Position numbers and translations under genes: made by a program
Shown: positions 40,284 through 48,893 of the stretch, piece after piece
How positions within the stretch are numbered: the stretch's first letter is position 1
How the letters are laid out: every line of letters begins with the position of its first letter
Notes under the pieces: model-generated
The model's database searches: none
What the model was told of the DNA's origin: nothing
Seen by the model: only the letters and a program-made list of their open reading frames with translations
NCBI RefSeq assembly: GCF_011046245.1
Contig: NZ_CP049241.1
Location: forward strand, 1,752,001 to 1,816,000
Source: Allorhizobium pseudoryzae
Lineage (GTDB): Bacteria; Pseudomonadota; Alphaproteobacteria; Rhizobiales; Rhizobiaceae
Direction of reading: 5' to 3'
Length of the DNA: 64,000 nt

Positions 40284-41267
40284 ATGAAATTCTTCAAGGC
40301 TCTTGCCCGCGCGACCGCTTTTGCTGCCGTCGCCCTCTCGTCCACGATCTCGGCCGCGGCCGGTTATCCCGAGCGCTCGATCACCATGGTCGTGCCGTTC
40401 TCGGCCGGTGGCCCGACGGATACGGTTGCCCGTCTTGTCGCTGAATCCATGTCGAAGGATCTCGGCCAGCAGATCATCATCGAAAACGTCGGCGGTGCGG
40501 GCGGTACGCTCGGTGCCGGACGCGTCGCCAATGCGCAGGGCGACGGTTATACGTTGCTGCTTCATCACATCGGCATGGCAACCAGCGCCACGCTTTACCG
40601 CAAACTTGCCTATGACACGCTGAACGCGTTCGAATATGTCGGTCTCGTCACCGACGTGCCGATGACGATCGTTGCCCGCAAGGACATGGAAGCCAAGGAC
40701 CTGAAGGGCCTGATCGACTACGCCAAGGCCAACAAGGACAAGGTGACGGTGGCCAATGCCGGTATCGGCGCGGCCTCGCATCTCTGCGGCATGCTGTTCA
40801 TGAGCGCGATCCAGACCCCGCTCGTGACCGTGCCTTACAAGGGCACCGGCCCGGCGATGACCGATCTTCTCGGCGGCCAGGTCGATATCATGTGCGACCA
40901 GACCACCAATACGACGAAGCAGATCCAAGGCGGTACGATCAAGGCCTATGCCGTGACCTCGCCGAAGCGCCTCGACGTGATGAAGGACGTGCCGACGGCG
41001 GTGGAAGCCGGTCTGTCGGGCTTCGAAGTCGGTATCTGGCACGGCATTTATGCACCGAAGGGCACCCCGGCTGAGGTGACCGAGCGTCTGTCGAAGTCGC
41101 TCCAGGTGGCGCTCAAGGATCCGAACGTCGTGGCCCGCTTTGCCGAGCTCGGCACCTCTCCGTCGCCTGAGGCTGATGCCACTCCGGCTGCGCTGAAGAC
41201 CAAGCTGGAAGGCGAAATCGCGCGCTGGAAGCCGGTTATCCAGGCTGCCGGCCAGTACGCCGACTGA
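40284..41267 (+). CDS. tctC: Tripartite tricarboxylate transporter substrate-binding protein (TctC)
   Basis: A 327-aa periplasmic protein. Signal peptide MKFFKALARATAFAAVALSS ending near AAAG; mature part begins YPERSITMVVPFSAGGPTDTVARL, the TctC/BugT hallmark, with GAGGTLGAGRVANA and VPYKGTGPAMTDLLGGQVD. Start at the second ATG (40284) because GAGGAGG is properly spaced to it, too close to the ATG at 40278. Captures citrate-like or other carboxylates for TctAB. Followed by a hairpin at 41300-41329. Confidence 0.9.
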   Translation: MKFFKALARATAFAAVALSSTISAAAGYPERSITMVVPFSAGGPTDTVARLVAESMSKDLGQQIIIENVGGAGGTLGAGRVANAQGDGYTLLLHHIGMATSATLYRKLAYDTLNAFEYVGLVTDVPMTIVARKDMEAKDLKGLIDYAKANKDKVTVANAGIGAASHLCGMLFMSAIQTPLVTVPYKGTGPAMTDLLGGQVDIMCDQTTNTTKQIQGGTIKAYAVTSPKRLDVMKDVPTAVEAGLSGFEVGIWHGIYAPKGTPAEVTERLSKSLQVALKDPNVVARFAELGTSPSPEADATPAALKTKLEGEIARWKPVIQAAGQYAD

Positions 41268-41299
41268 TCGGCGAACCGTCGATCAACGGCCAATCCTCC

Positions 41300-41329
41300 A
41301 ATCGCCCGGTGCCTGTTTGCCGGGCGATT
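41300..41329 (+). promoter_or_regulatory. Intercistronic hairpin between tctC and tctB
   Basis: AATCGCCCGG pairs with CCGGGCGATT, a perfect 10-bp stem with a 10-nt loop and no T-run. Third case in this window of a hairpin right after a binding-protein gene; likely stabilises tctC mRNA. Confidence 0.6.
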
Positions 41330-41413
41330 GTCGAGCCTGACACGTGACGTCTCTACGGCCACGTCGCGCGGTGAGGGACCGCGTCTTCTTCTCTTTTCTT
41401 CCGGGGGGAACCC

Positions 41414-41875
41414 ATGAAATCCATTCGCATTGATCACACCAATGCGCTTTGCGGCGCACTGTTTGTCGGTCTCGGCCTGTTCTTTGCTCTCCAGTCACTG
41501 GATCTAGATCTCGGCACCACGTTCCGTATGGGACCGGGCTATTTCCCGCTCGTCCTGTCCTGCGTGCTGATCGTGCTTGGGGCGACGATCGTCTTCCATG
41601 CCTTCAAGGTCGAACACGAAGCGATCGGCACTATCGCCTGGCGCGGGCTGATCTTCATTCTGCCAGCGCCGATCTTCTTCGGTTTCACCGTGCAGGGGCT
41701 TGGCTTCGTTCCCGCGCTGTTCCTGGCCGCGTTTGTCGCATCCTTTGCATCAGCCCGGATGAAACCACTCATGGCCCTGGTGCTGTCCGCTGCCCTGACG
41801 GTCTTCTCGCTCCTGGTTTTCACGTATGGCCTGGGACTGCCGTTCCGCACATTTGGCCCCTGGCTCGGTTTCTAG
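41414..41875 (+). CDS. tctB: Tripartite tricarboxylate transporter small membrane subunit (TctB)
   Basis: A 153-aa, four-helix membrane protein: ALCGALFVGLGLFFALQSL, GPGYFPLVLSCVLIVLGATIV, GLIFILPAPIFFGFTVQGLG and LMALVLSAALTVFSLLVFTY. The GTTFRMGPGYFP stretch is the TctB mark. Nine bp before tctA; works as the small subunit with TctA. Confidence 0.87.
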   Translation: MKSIRIDHTNALCGALFVGLGLFFALQSLDLDLGTTFRMGPGYFPLVLSCVLIVLGATIVFHAFKVEHEAIGTIAWRGLIFILPAPIFFGFTVQGLGFVPALFLAAFVASFASARMKPLMALVLSAALTVFSLLVFTYGLGLPFRTFGPWLGF

Positions 41876-41884
41876 GAGGAAGAC

Positions 41885-43390
41885 ATGGATCTGTTCAGCA
41901 ACCTCGCGCTCGGTTTCTCCACCGCCTCCTCGATCGAGAACCTGTTTTTCTGCCTCATCGGTGTTCTGCTCGGCACCCTGATCGGCGTGCTTCCCGGCAT
42001 CGGCGCCACGGCGACGATTGCCATGCTTTTGCCGATCACCTTCCAGCTTGAGCCGGTGTCGTCGCTCATCATGCTGGCCGGCATCTATTACGGTGCCCAG
42101 TATGGCGGCTCCACCACGGCCATCCTCATCAATATGCCGGGCGAAAGCTCGTCCGCGGTCACCGCCATCGACGGTTACCAGATGGCCCGCAAGGGAAGGG
42201 CGGGTGCCGCGCTTGCCATTGCCGCACTCGGCTCCTTCTTCGCCGGCACGGTTTCGACCTTCCTGGTGGCGATTTTCGCGCCGCCGCTCACCAAGATCGC
42301 ACTGCAATTCGGTGCCGCCGAATACTTCTCGCTGATGGTGGTCGGCCTCGTCTCATCGATTGCGCTTGCCTCCGGCTCCATCGTCAAGGCGCTGGCCATG
42401 GTGGTGCTCGGCCTGCTTCTCGGACTGGTGGGCACCGACATCTATTCCGGCACCCCGCGCTTCAACCTCGGCATTACCGAATTTTCCGACGGCTTGAACT
42501 TCGTCGCCGTTGCCGTGGGTGTCTTCGGGATTGCAGAGATCCTGCGCAATCTTGAGGGGGAAAAGAACCGGACGGTGCTGATTTCCAAGGTGACCGGGCT
42601 GCTTCCGACGAAGGATGATTTCAAGCAGATGATGGCACCGGTGCTGCGTGGCACGATCATCGGCTCGGCCCTTGGTATTCTGCCGGGCGGTGGCGCCATC
42701 CTCGCCTCCTTTGCGTCCTACACGGTCGAAAAACGCGTCTCGAAGACGCCGGAAGAGTTCGGCAAGGGTTCGGTTGCGGGTGTCGCCGGTCCGGAATCGG
42801 CCAACAATGCCGGTGCGCAAACTTCGTTCATCCCGCTTCTGACCCTCGGCATCCCGGCCAATCCGGTCATGGCGCTGATGGTCGGCGCGATGATCATCCA
42901 GGGCATCGTGCCCGGTCCGAACGTCGCCACCGAGCAGCCGGCGCTGTTCTGGGGCATCATCGCCTCGATGTGGATCGGCAACCTGATGCTGGTGGTCTTG
43001 AACCTGCCGCTGATCGGGCTCTGGGTGAAGCTTCTGACCATCCCGTATTACGTGCTCTTCCCAATCATCATGGCTTTCTGCTCGATCGGGGTCTACAGCG
43101 TCAATTCCAACGTCTATGACCTCTATGCCGTCGCCTTCTTCGGGTTCATCGGCTACGTGCTGGTCAAGCTGCGCTGCGAGCCGGCCCCCCTGCTGCTCGG
43201 TTTCGTGCTCGGACCGCTGCTGGAGGAAAACCTGCGCCGCGCCATGATCCTGTCGCGCGGCGATCCGTCGACCTTCGTTACCCGGCCGATCAGCGCCACG
43301 CTGCTGGCCATCGCGGTCATCGTTCTGGTCGTCGTCCTGCTGCCCAGCATTCGTGCCAAGCGCGAAGAGGTCTTCCAGGAAGAAGATTGA
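41885..43390 (+). CDS. tctA: Tripartite tricarboxylate transporter large membrane subunit (TctA)
   Basis: A 501-aa permease with about twelve helices. TctA signatures: LIGVLPGIGATATIAMLLPI near residue 35, YYGAQYGGSTTAILINMPGE near 72, GILPGGGAILASFASY near 260 and GVAGPESANNAGAQTSFIPL near 300. GAGGAAGAC precedes the ATG. It uses an ion gradient to import the ligand delivered by TctC. A strong terminator follows. Confidence 0.92.
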   Translation: MDLFSNLALGFSTASSIENLFFCLIGVLLGTLIGVLPGIGATATIAMLLPITFQLEPVSSLIMLAGIYYGAQYGGSTTAILINMPGESSSAVTAIDGYQMARKGRAGAALAIAALGSFFAGTVSTFLVAIFAPPLTKIALQFGAAEYFSLMVVGLVSSIALASGSIVKALAMVVLGLLLGLVGTDIYSGTPRFNLGITEFSDGLNFVAVAVGVFGIAEILRNLEGEKNRTVLISKVTGLLPTKDDFKQMMAPVLRGTIIGSALGILPGGGAILASFASYTVEKRVSKTPEEFGKGSVAGVAGPESANNAGAQTSFIPLLTLGIPANPVMALMVGAMIIQGIVPGPNVATEQPALFWGIIASMWIGNLMLVVLNLPLIGLWVKLLTIPYYVLFPIIMAFCSIGVYSVNSNVYDLYAVAFFGFIGYVLVKLRCEPAPLLLGFVLGPLLEENLRRAMILSRGDPSTFVTRPISATLLAIAVIVLVVVLLPSIRAKREEVFQEED

Positions 43391-43412
43391 TCGCCTGGAG
43401 CGTCACGAAGCC

Positions 43413-43453
43413 GGCCACCGTCTGCATCGACAGCAGGCGGTGGCCAGCTTTTT
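43413..43453 (+). terminator. Rho-independent terminator after tctA
   Basis: GGCCACCG (43413-43420) pairs with CGGTGGCC (43438-43445), with extra inner pairing, followed by TTTTT at 43449-43453. Confidence 0.8.
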
Positions 43454-43537
43454 CCTGTCCTCGCTCCTGTTTTTATCCTGTCCATTCTGCTGGTCGCACC
43501 CCTTCTTCGTCCGGTAGAAGACCGTCGGTTCCCAACC

Positions 43538-43562
43538 GGAACTCCGGCGTGCAAACTTCATT
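43538..43562 (+). promoter_or_regulatory. EcfG-type stress promoter candidate for the gene at 43606
   Basis: GGAAC-N16-CATT, with TT at the required spacing; ends 43 bp before the ATG. Confidence 0.45.
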
Positions 43563-43605
43563 GATGAAATCCGACCGTGAGTCGGATCTTGGGAGGAGTT
43601 GCGAG

Positions 43606-43800
43606 ATGGCTGACAACAAGAAGAATGCCACGCCAGAGGCAGAGGTTCGCAAGGATGCGAAAGGCCAGTTCGCCGGCAGCCAGGCGGATCGTTCCGCCAG
43701 TGGCGTCGCCTCCGCCAAGCCCACGGTTGTCACCGGTTCCGAGGACGCGACGGCGCACAAGAAACCGCCGGAACCTGCCTCGGATCGGACGGCGGAGTGA
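43606..43800 (+). CDS. 64-aa disordered hypothetical protein
   Basis: MADNKKNATPEAEVRKDAKG then QFAGSQADRSASGVASAKPT and a Lys/Pro/Glu-rich tail. Ala/Lys/Asp-rich, low complexity, no hydrophobic core. GGGAGGAG precedes the ATG with good spacing, and an EcfG-like promoter lies upstream. Typical of the small stress-induced proteins scattered in this region; function unknown. Confidence 0.68.
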   Translation: MADNKKNATPEAEVRKDAKGQFAGSQADRSASGVASAKPTVVTGSEDATAHKKPPEPASDRTAE

Positions 43801-43991
43801 CCCGCGCTCGTGCCCGATCAAGATGCGCCTGCGCGCTATGGTGGCGGGACGTACTTATTCGACTTGGTTGAACAAGCGATTTCCGATAGAAGCCGATTGT
43901 TACTCCTGTTCCAAGCGAGATGAAGTCGACAACCATGAAGGCAGCCGGAGCCGCTTTGCGAGATCCCTGTTCCGATAGACGGGACGACTAG

Positions 43992-45680
43992 ATGGCTCGT
44001 TTTGCGCGCATCTTTCCCACGGCATCTCTCGGCGTTTACCTTGTCGCGCTTGCCGTGCTTACTGCGCTGCCGCTGATCCTCTTTTCGGTGTTTCTGATGC
44101 TGCGGCTGGAAGGGCAGCAGCGCGACAGCCTGAACCGCGACACGGAAGAAAACGCGCGGGTGATTGCCCGGGCGATCGATCGCGAACTGAGGGATTCCGC
44201 CACCACACTTCGCCTGCTGGCCAGTTCTCCGGAGCTGCGGTCGGGCGATCTGCGGGCATTTCACGAGCGCACCCAGTACAACTTGCGTGGGTCTTCGCGT
44301 TACATCCTTCTTGCCGCCGCCGACGGTTCGCAGAAGCTGAATACCCGCTTTTCCTACGGCGAGCCCCTGCAGCAGATGTCGAACATGGACGGACTGCGTT
44401 CCGTTCTCACCTCCGGCCGGATCGAGGTCTCGAACGTCTTTTTTGGCAATTCCAGCAAACGGTGGGTTTTCAACCTGCTGATGCCGCTGCCGCCGGAAGT
44501 GTCGAGCAGCGGTGCGGCACTGGTTCTGACCCAGAATGCGGAGGATCTGCAGCGGCTGATCAGCACGGATGTGCTGCCGAAAGGCTGGTCGGTGGCCGTC
44601 CTCGACCAGCGCGGCCATGTCGTGACCTCGACCAATGCCTGGGCGGGAGAGCCGACGCCCATTCGGGAGAACACGCTGGCACTGATGACGGGTTCCAGCG
44701 GCACCATCGAGGATGTCGGGGGAACGCCCCGCCTGATGTATGGTTATGCGGGCGTTCCGGAATGGACGTGGAAAGTCGTTGTGTGGGGCCCGATTTCGGC
44801 TGCGCAGAGCAACATCATTGCCGCCTGGCGCATGCTCGTCATCGGCAGCCTCGTCATTCTCGCCGGAAGCGTCGCGATCAGCTATCTGGTGGCCCGCCAG
44901 CTGAGGTCACCGATCCGCGCCATCGCCCAGATGGCGGACCGCATCGGTCGCGGGGAAATCGTCGCTCCGATCGAGACCCGGATCACCGAGGCCAACCAGA
45001 TCTCGATTGCGCTCTCCAATGCTTCCTTCGACCGCAGCGAGGCAGAGGACCGTATTCATCTGGTCATGCACGAACTCGTGCACCGGACGAAGAACATCAT
45101 GACGCTGATCCAGGCGATGATGCGCCAGCTCGCCCGGCGGGAAACCAGCATGCCCGAGTTCCAGCGGGCGATCGGCGAGCGCCTGCAGGGCCTCGGCAAA
45201 TCGATCGAGATGCTGGCGCAGGAGCAGTGGGCCGGCGTCCCGATCAACCGGGTGATTGCGCTGCACATGGAAACTTTTGCCGAGACGAAGGACCGGGTGA
45301 GGGTGAGCGGCCCGGACTTCACACTGCGTTCGGAGGCGGTGCAAAATCTGGGCCTCGTGCTGCACGAACTGGCGACGAACTCCGTCAAATACGGAGCACT
45401 GTCCGTGCCGGAGGGAGAAGTCACCATAAAGTGGACCGACCTTGCCGGCGACGGGGAGGAGCGGCTCCTCCGCATCGAATGGGAAGAACGCGGCGGGCCA
45501 CCCGTCTCCGAGCCCACTGCGACGGGGTTCGGCACCACCATCATCCAGCGTCACGCGGCAGCCTCCTTCAACGGCACTGTCGAGCTCGATTATCGCGATG
45601 AAGGCTTCCGCTGGGTGCTGACGGGGCCGCGGCGTTTGTTCGAGCGTCAGTCCGGCGACGGACACAAGGAGATGGCCTAG
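43992..45680 (+). CDS. HWE-family sensor histidine kinase with periplasmic sensor domain
   Basis: A 562-aa membrane kinase: helix 1 (about 13-37), a periplasmic Cache-like domain, helix 2 (about 277-297), HAMP (LRSPIRAIAQMADRIGRGE), then the HWE kinase core with phospho-His in MHELVHRTKNIMTLIQAM, N-box VLHELATNSVKYGAL and the WxE element RIEWEERGG, ending with GFGTTIIQRHA. HWE kinases in alphaproteobacteria often feed the PhyR/NepR/EcfG stress pathway. No cognate regulator is adjacent; given the many EcfG-type promoters nearby, a PhyR-directed role is a hypothesis. Its stop codon overlaps the promoter of the topoisomerase gene. Confidence 0.85.
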   Translation: MARFARIFPTASLGVYLVALAVLTALPLILFSVFLMLRLEGQQRDSLNRDTEENARVIARAIDRELRDSATTLRLLASSPELRSGDLRAFHERTQYNLRGSSRYILLAAADGSQKLNTRFSYGEPLQQMSNMDGLRSVLTSGRIEVSNVFFGNSSKRWVFNLLMPLPPEVSSSGAALVLTQNAEDLQRLISTDVLPKGWSVAVLDQRGHVVTSTNAWAGEPTPIRENTLALMTGSSGTIEDVGGTPRLMYGYAGVPEWTWKVVVWGPISAAQSNIIAAWRMLVIGSLVILAGSVAISYLVARQLRSPIRAIAQMADRIGRGEIVAPIETRITEANQISIALSNASFDRSEAEDRIHLVMHELVHRTKNIMTLIQAMMRQLARRETSMPEFQRAIGERLQGLGKSIEMLAQEQWAGVPINRVIALHMETFAETKDRVRVSGPDFTLRSEAVQNLGLVLHELATNSVKYGALSVPEGEVTIKWTDLAGDGEERLLRIEWEERGGPPVSEPTATGFGTTIIQRHAAASFNGTVELDYRDEGFRWVLTGPRRLFERQSGDGHKEMA

Positions 45681-45705
45681 GAACGAAGCCTGCTGCCTCT
45701 GCGTT
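45680..45705 (+). promoter_or_regulatory. EcfG-type stress promoter for topoisomerase IB
   Basis: GGAAC-N17-CGTT, an ideal match that begins at the last base of the preceding gene's stop. Transcription would start within a few bases of the ATG at 45714. Confidence 0.65.
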
Positions 45706-45713
45706 CTGCGGCC

Positions 45714-46766
45714 ATGGACGCATCTTCCTCACCCCTCAATCCGGATCTTTCCACGCTTGCCGAGATCGGTCTGACCTATGTTAACGATCGCGTGCCGGGC
45801 ATCCGCCGCCAGCGCCGCGGCAAGGGCTTCTGCTACCGGATGCCGGATGGCAGCCTCGTCTGCGAGGGGCCGGAGAAAAAACGCATTCTCGGGCTGGGGC
45901 TGCCTCCCGCCTATGAGAATGTCTGGATCTGTCTTGATCCGCGCGGGCACCTGCAGGCGACCGGCTTCGACGCGCGGGGGCGCAAGCAGTATCGCTATCA
46001 CACCGACTGGCAGTCCTTCCGCAGCGAGCTGAAATACGACCAGCTGACGCGGTTCGGCGAGGCCCTGCCGCGCATGCGCAGGCGCGTGCAGCGCGATCTG
46101 TCGCTCGGCCTCAACACGCCAGACGCCGTGCTGGCGGCGCTGGTGGCGCTGATGGATGCGACGCATCTGAGAGTGGGCAACGAGGCCTATGCGCGGGAAA
46201 ACCGGACGTTTGGCGCGACGACGCTTCTCAAACGGCACATGACCCTCTCTGACGACGCCGTGATCCTCAAATTCTCTGCCAAGGGCGGCAAACGCGTGCA
46301 GCACACGATCCGCCATCCCCGGCTTCAACGGATCTTCGAGGAAATCGCCGATCTGCCCGGACGCCGCCTGTTTTCCTGGCCGGACGAGGAGGGGCATCTG
46401 CGGCCGGTGGATTCCGGCCGGCTGAATGCCTATCTGGCGGAGATTTCCGGGCTGTCGATCTCGGCCAAGACCTTCCGCACCTGGGGCGGCAGTCTGGCGG
46501 CCTTCTGTGCCGCGCGGCGCACGCTGGAGGCTTCGGAGAAGATCAAGGTGAAGCTCCTGACCACCGCGGCATCCGAGGAGTTGCAGAACACGCCGGCGGT
46601 CTGTCGCAACAGCTATATCCATCCGGCCATCCTGTCGCTGGCCGACGACCCCGAGCCGCTCGCGCGCCTGCTGGAAAAGCCGATGGAGGCCGAGGCGAAG
46701 CTGGCCGGTCTGCGGGTGGATGAACAGCGTCTTCTGTCTTTCCTGCACAATACCGTCAGTGCCTGA
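45714..46766 (+). CDS. Type IB DNA topoisomerase (poxvirus-like)
   Basis: A 350-aa eukaryotic/poxvirus-type topoisomerase IB that nicks and reseals one DNA strand through a 3'-phosphotyrosine. Marks: PGIRRQRRGKGFCYRMPDG, the RVGNEAYARENRTFGATTLL catalytic Arg region, KGGKRVQHTI, FRTWGGSLAAF and the nucleophile Tyr in VCRNSYIHPAIL. Length matches bacterial family members. No Shine-Dalgarno precedes the ATG, and the promoter leaves little or no leader, so a leaderless mRNA is likely. Bacterial topoisomerase IB is often under general stress control. Confidence 0.9.
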   Translation: MDASSSPLNPDLSTLAEIGLTYVNDRVPGIRRQRRGKGFCYRMPDGSLVCEGPEKKRILGLGLPPAYENVWICLDPRGHLQATGFDARGRKQYRYHTDWQSFRSELKYDQLTRFGEALPRMRRRVQRDLSLGLNTPDAVLAALVALMDATHLRVGNEAYARENRTFGATTLLKRHMTLSDDAVILKFSAKGGKRVQHTIRHPRLQRIFEEIADLPGRRLFSWPDEEGHLRPVDSGRLNAYLAEISGLSISAKTFRTWGGSLAAFCAARRTLEASEKIKVKLLTTAASEELQNTPAVCRNSYIHPAILSLADDPEPLARLLEKPMEAEAKLAGLRVDEQRLLSFLHNTVSA

Positions 46767-46818
46767 GCAAGATCGCCTAATCCGGATTGGTCTCAAATCC
46801 TGCCCGCCAGATACGACA

Positions 46819-46844
46819 ATGGCCGCCCCTTGCGGAGCGGCCAT
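46819..46844. terminator. Bidirectional terminator-like repeat between topoisomerase IB and PfpI genes
   Basis: ATGGCCGC (46819-46826) and GCGGCCAT (46837-46844) form a perfect 8-bp stem with a 10-nt loop between two convergent genes. Confidence 0.55.
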
Positions 46845-46866
46845 CGGTCTGGGCAGGAAAGGTGTA

Positions 46867-47427
46867 TCAGGCGGCGCGGCGCTCGTGGCGGCCTTCGCGG
46901 ACCTCCTCGACGATCTTTGCGACGAAGGCTTGCAGGTCCTTCGGCGAACGCGAGGTGATGATGCCCTGATCGACCACGACTTCCTTGTCTTCCCAGTTCG
47001 CGCCGGCATTCTTCACGTCGGTGCGGATGGAATGGTAGGACGTCGCCTTGCGACCACGAAGCGCATCTGCCTCGACCAGAAGCCACGGGCCGTGGCAGAT
47101 CGCTGCGACCGGCTTGCCACTTTTCACGAACTCGCGCACCACCCGAACCGCATCCTCGCTGGTGCGCAGAATATCCGGGTTGATCTGGCCGCCGGGGATG
47201 ACCAGCGCGTGGTAGTCGTCGAGCTTCACGTCCGAGAGGGTGAGATCGACAGGAACGCTATCGCCCCAGTCCTTCTCGTCCCAGCTCTTGATCTCGCCGG
47301 GCTTCAGAGAGGCGATCTTTACCTCGGCGCCCTGCTTGCGCAGTTCTTCGAGCGGCACGCGCAGTTCGGAACGCTCGTAGCCGTCGGCTGCAATGATCAG
47401 GATGCGTGCGGAATTGATGTCAGTCAT
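46867..47427 (-). CDS. DJ-1/PfpI-family stress protein (YhbO/YraA-like)
   Basis: A 186-aa glutamine-amidotransferase-like fold. ARILIIAADGYERSELRVPLE starts it; the nucleophile elbow is AAICHGPWLLVEADALRG with Cys, preceded by HALVIPGGQINPDILR (Glu/Gly loop) and followed by the His-containing TSYHSIRTD. PfpI/YhbO proteins act as stress-induced deglycase/protease-like enzymes; exact activity cannot be read here. GAAAGGACT lies before the ATG. Follows the small gene at 47648 by 23 bp, probably in the same EcfG-driven operon. Confidence 0.87.
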   Translation of the reverse strand: MTDINSARILIIAADGYERSELRVPLEELRKQGAEVKIASLKPGEIKSWDEKDWGDSVPVDLTLSDVKLDDYHALVIPGGQINPDILRTSEDAVRVVREFVKSGKPVAAICHGPWLLVEADALRGRKATSYHSIRTDVKNAGANWEDKEVVVDQGIITSRSPKDLQAFVAKIVEEVREGRHERRAA

Positions 47428-47450
47428 GAATAGTCCTTTCAGATGGGCCG

Positions 47451-47648
47451 TCAGAGACGGCCGGTCGAGAGATCGCGCCCGTTGATGGAGGCGGGAACGC
47501 TGATCTCTTCTTTTGGCGCCCGCGGCAGCGGCAGTCCCACACTTTCGGGAACGACCACGTGCAGGTCTTGCGGGCGCGGCGAATGAAGGGGAGGCGATGT
47601 TCTCTTGCCGTTAAGCAAGCCTCCAAGCACGGTGAGTAAACGGCGCAT
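47451..47648 (-). CDS. 65-aa hypothetical protein before the PfpI gene
   Basis: MRRLLTVLGGLLNGKRTSPP then LHSPRPQDLHVVVPESVGLP and LPRAPKEEISVPASINGRDL. Short hydrophobic N-terminus, otherwise Pro-rich; not clearly exported. CCGGAGGAAGAC gives a strong Shine-Dalgarno. An EcfG-type promoter lies 53 bp upstream. Function unknown. Confidence 0.68.
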   Translation of the reverse strand: MRRLLTVLGGLLNGKRTSPPLHSPRPQDLHVVVPESVGLPLPRAPKEEISVPASINGRDLSTGRL

Positions 47649-47700
47649 GTCTTCCTCCGGTTCCTTGGCTCTTGGGCTTTTTGCCCAGGATTGCCATCCC

Positions 47701-47726
47701 AACCAGCGGAAAGGGGCCTTCGTTCC
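47701..47726 (-). promoter_or_regulatory. EcfG-type stress promoter for the 47648/PfpI operon
   Basis: Minus strand GGAAC-N17-GGTT, ending 53 bp before the start codon. Confidence 0.55.
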
Positions 47727-47753
47727 TCGATGCAAGAAAGAGTTGATCAGGCG

Positions 47754-47778
47754 GGAACAAACGGCTGCGCCTGCAGTT
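47754..47778 (+). promoter_or_regulatory. EcfG-type stress promoter candidate for the cytochrome oxidase operon
   Basis: GGAAC-N16-AGTT (TT at N18), 60 bp before the first oxidase gene; divergent to 47701-47726. The -10 is not ideal. Confidence 0.42.
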
Positions 47779-47837
47779 GACGCTGCGTCGGGATCACGAT
47801 CGCGTGTTCCCTCTCAACGCCATGGGCAGGGGCCGGA

Positions 47838-48893
47838 ATGCAGGACGACCGCTTGACCGGCCAAAGCCGGCCAGATCGATCACCGTTTTTGCCGTATGCC
47901 ACGCGGCCATTCCTCTTCCTGTCCGCCCTCTGTCTTCTGTCTTCCTGTGCCGGTGTCCAGTCGGCGCTCGATCCCGCCGGTGCCGAAGCCGATGCGGTCG
48001 CGACTCTGTTCTGGGTCATGGTGGCGGGCGGCGGGCTCATCTGGCTCCTGGTCGTCGGCCTCGTCATCTATGCCAGCCGGTTGCAGAAGGCGCCGGTGGC
48101 GGAAAGCACGGCCGGCAAGGTCATCCTGTTCGGCGGCGGTATCTTTCCCGTCGTGGTTCTGACGGCGCTTCTGTCCTATGCCGTCTGGCTGATGCCGGCG
48201 ATGCGCCCCTGGTTCGGCGGTGAGGGCGAGGGCCTGCGCCGGATCGAGATCACGGCCGAGCAGTTCTGGTGGCGCGTCCGCTACCTCGATTCGTCCGGTA
48301 CCGTGCTGCGCGAGAGCGCCAATGAGGTGCACATGCCCGTGGGCGAGCGGGTGCTGTTCCTGCTGAAGGCGAAGGATGTCATCCACTCCTTCTGGATCCC
48401 CTCGATCGGCGGCAAGATGGACGCCATCCCCGGGCGCACGAACGAGTTGCAACTCGAAGCGACGAAGCCCGGCTCCTACCGGGGCGCCTGCGCCGAATTC
48501 TGCGGCACCTCGCATGCGCTGATGGCATTCACCGTGCAGGCGATGGAGCCGGCGGAATTTGAGGACTGGCTTGCCTCAGATGGTACGGCGCAGGCTTCCG
48601 ATGCAGGCTCCACAGATCGGGATCCGGGCCTTTCGGCCTTCCTGCGCAATGGCTGTTCCGCCTGCCACGCGATCAATGGCACGCCTGCCGATGGCAAGAT
48701 CGGGCCGAACCTCAGCGCCTTTGGCACCCGCCCCACGATCGCCGCCGGGACGCTGCCGAATACCACGGCCAATCTCATCCGCTTCATCCAGTATCCGGAT
48801 GCCATCAAGCCCGGTGTCCGCATGCCCGGCTTCTCCATGCTGCCCCGTGACGAGGTTGCGTCCATTGCCGACTATCTGAAAGGACTAGAATGA
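47838..48893 (+). CDS. coxM: Cytochrome c oxidase subunit II with C-terminal cytochrome c domain (CoxM-like)
   Basis: A 351-aa lipoprotein-like subunit: lipobox LCLLSSCAG near residue 37, two membrane helices, then the CuA domain with IHSFWIPSIGGKMDAIPG and CAEFCGTSHALM (both Cys, His and Met ligands present), and a fused cytochrome c domain with CSACH near residue 275 and the distal Met in RMPGFSML. It accepts electrons and passes them to subunit I. The layout matches CoxM of the alternative Bradyrhizobium CoxMNOP oxidase. Its stop overlaps the next gene's ATG. Confidence 0.88.
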   Translation: MQDDRLTGQSRPDRSPFLPYATRPFLFLSALCLLSSCAGVQSALDPAGAEADAVATLFWVMVAGGGLIWLLVVGLVIYASRLQKAPVAESTAGKVILFGGGIFPVVVLTALLSYAVWLMPAMRPWFGGEGEGLRRIEITAEQFWWRVRYLDSSGTVLRESANEVHMPVGERVLFLLKAKDVIHSFWIPSIGGKMDAIPGRTNELQLEATKPGSYRGACAEFCGTSHALMAFTVQAMEPAEFEDWLASDGTAQASDAGSTDRDPGLSAFLRNGCSACHAINGTPADGKIGPNLSAFGTRPTIAAGTLPNTTANLIRFIQYPDAIKPGVRMPGFSMLPRDEVASIADYLKGLE

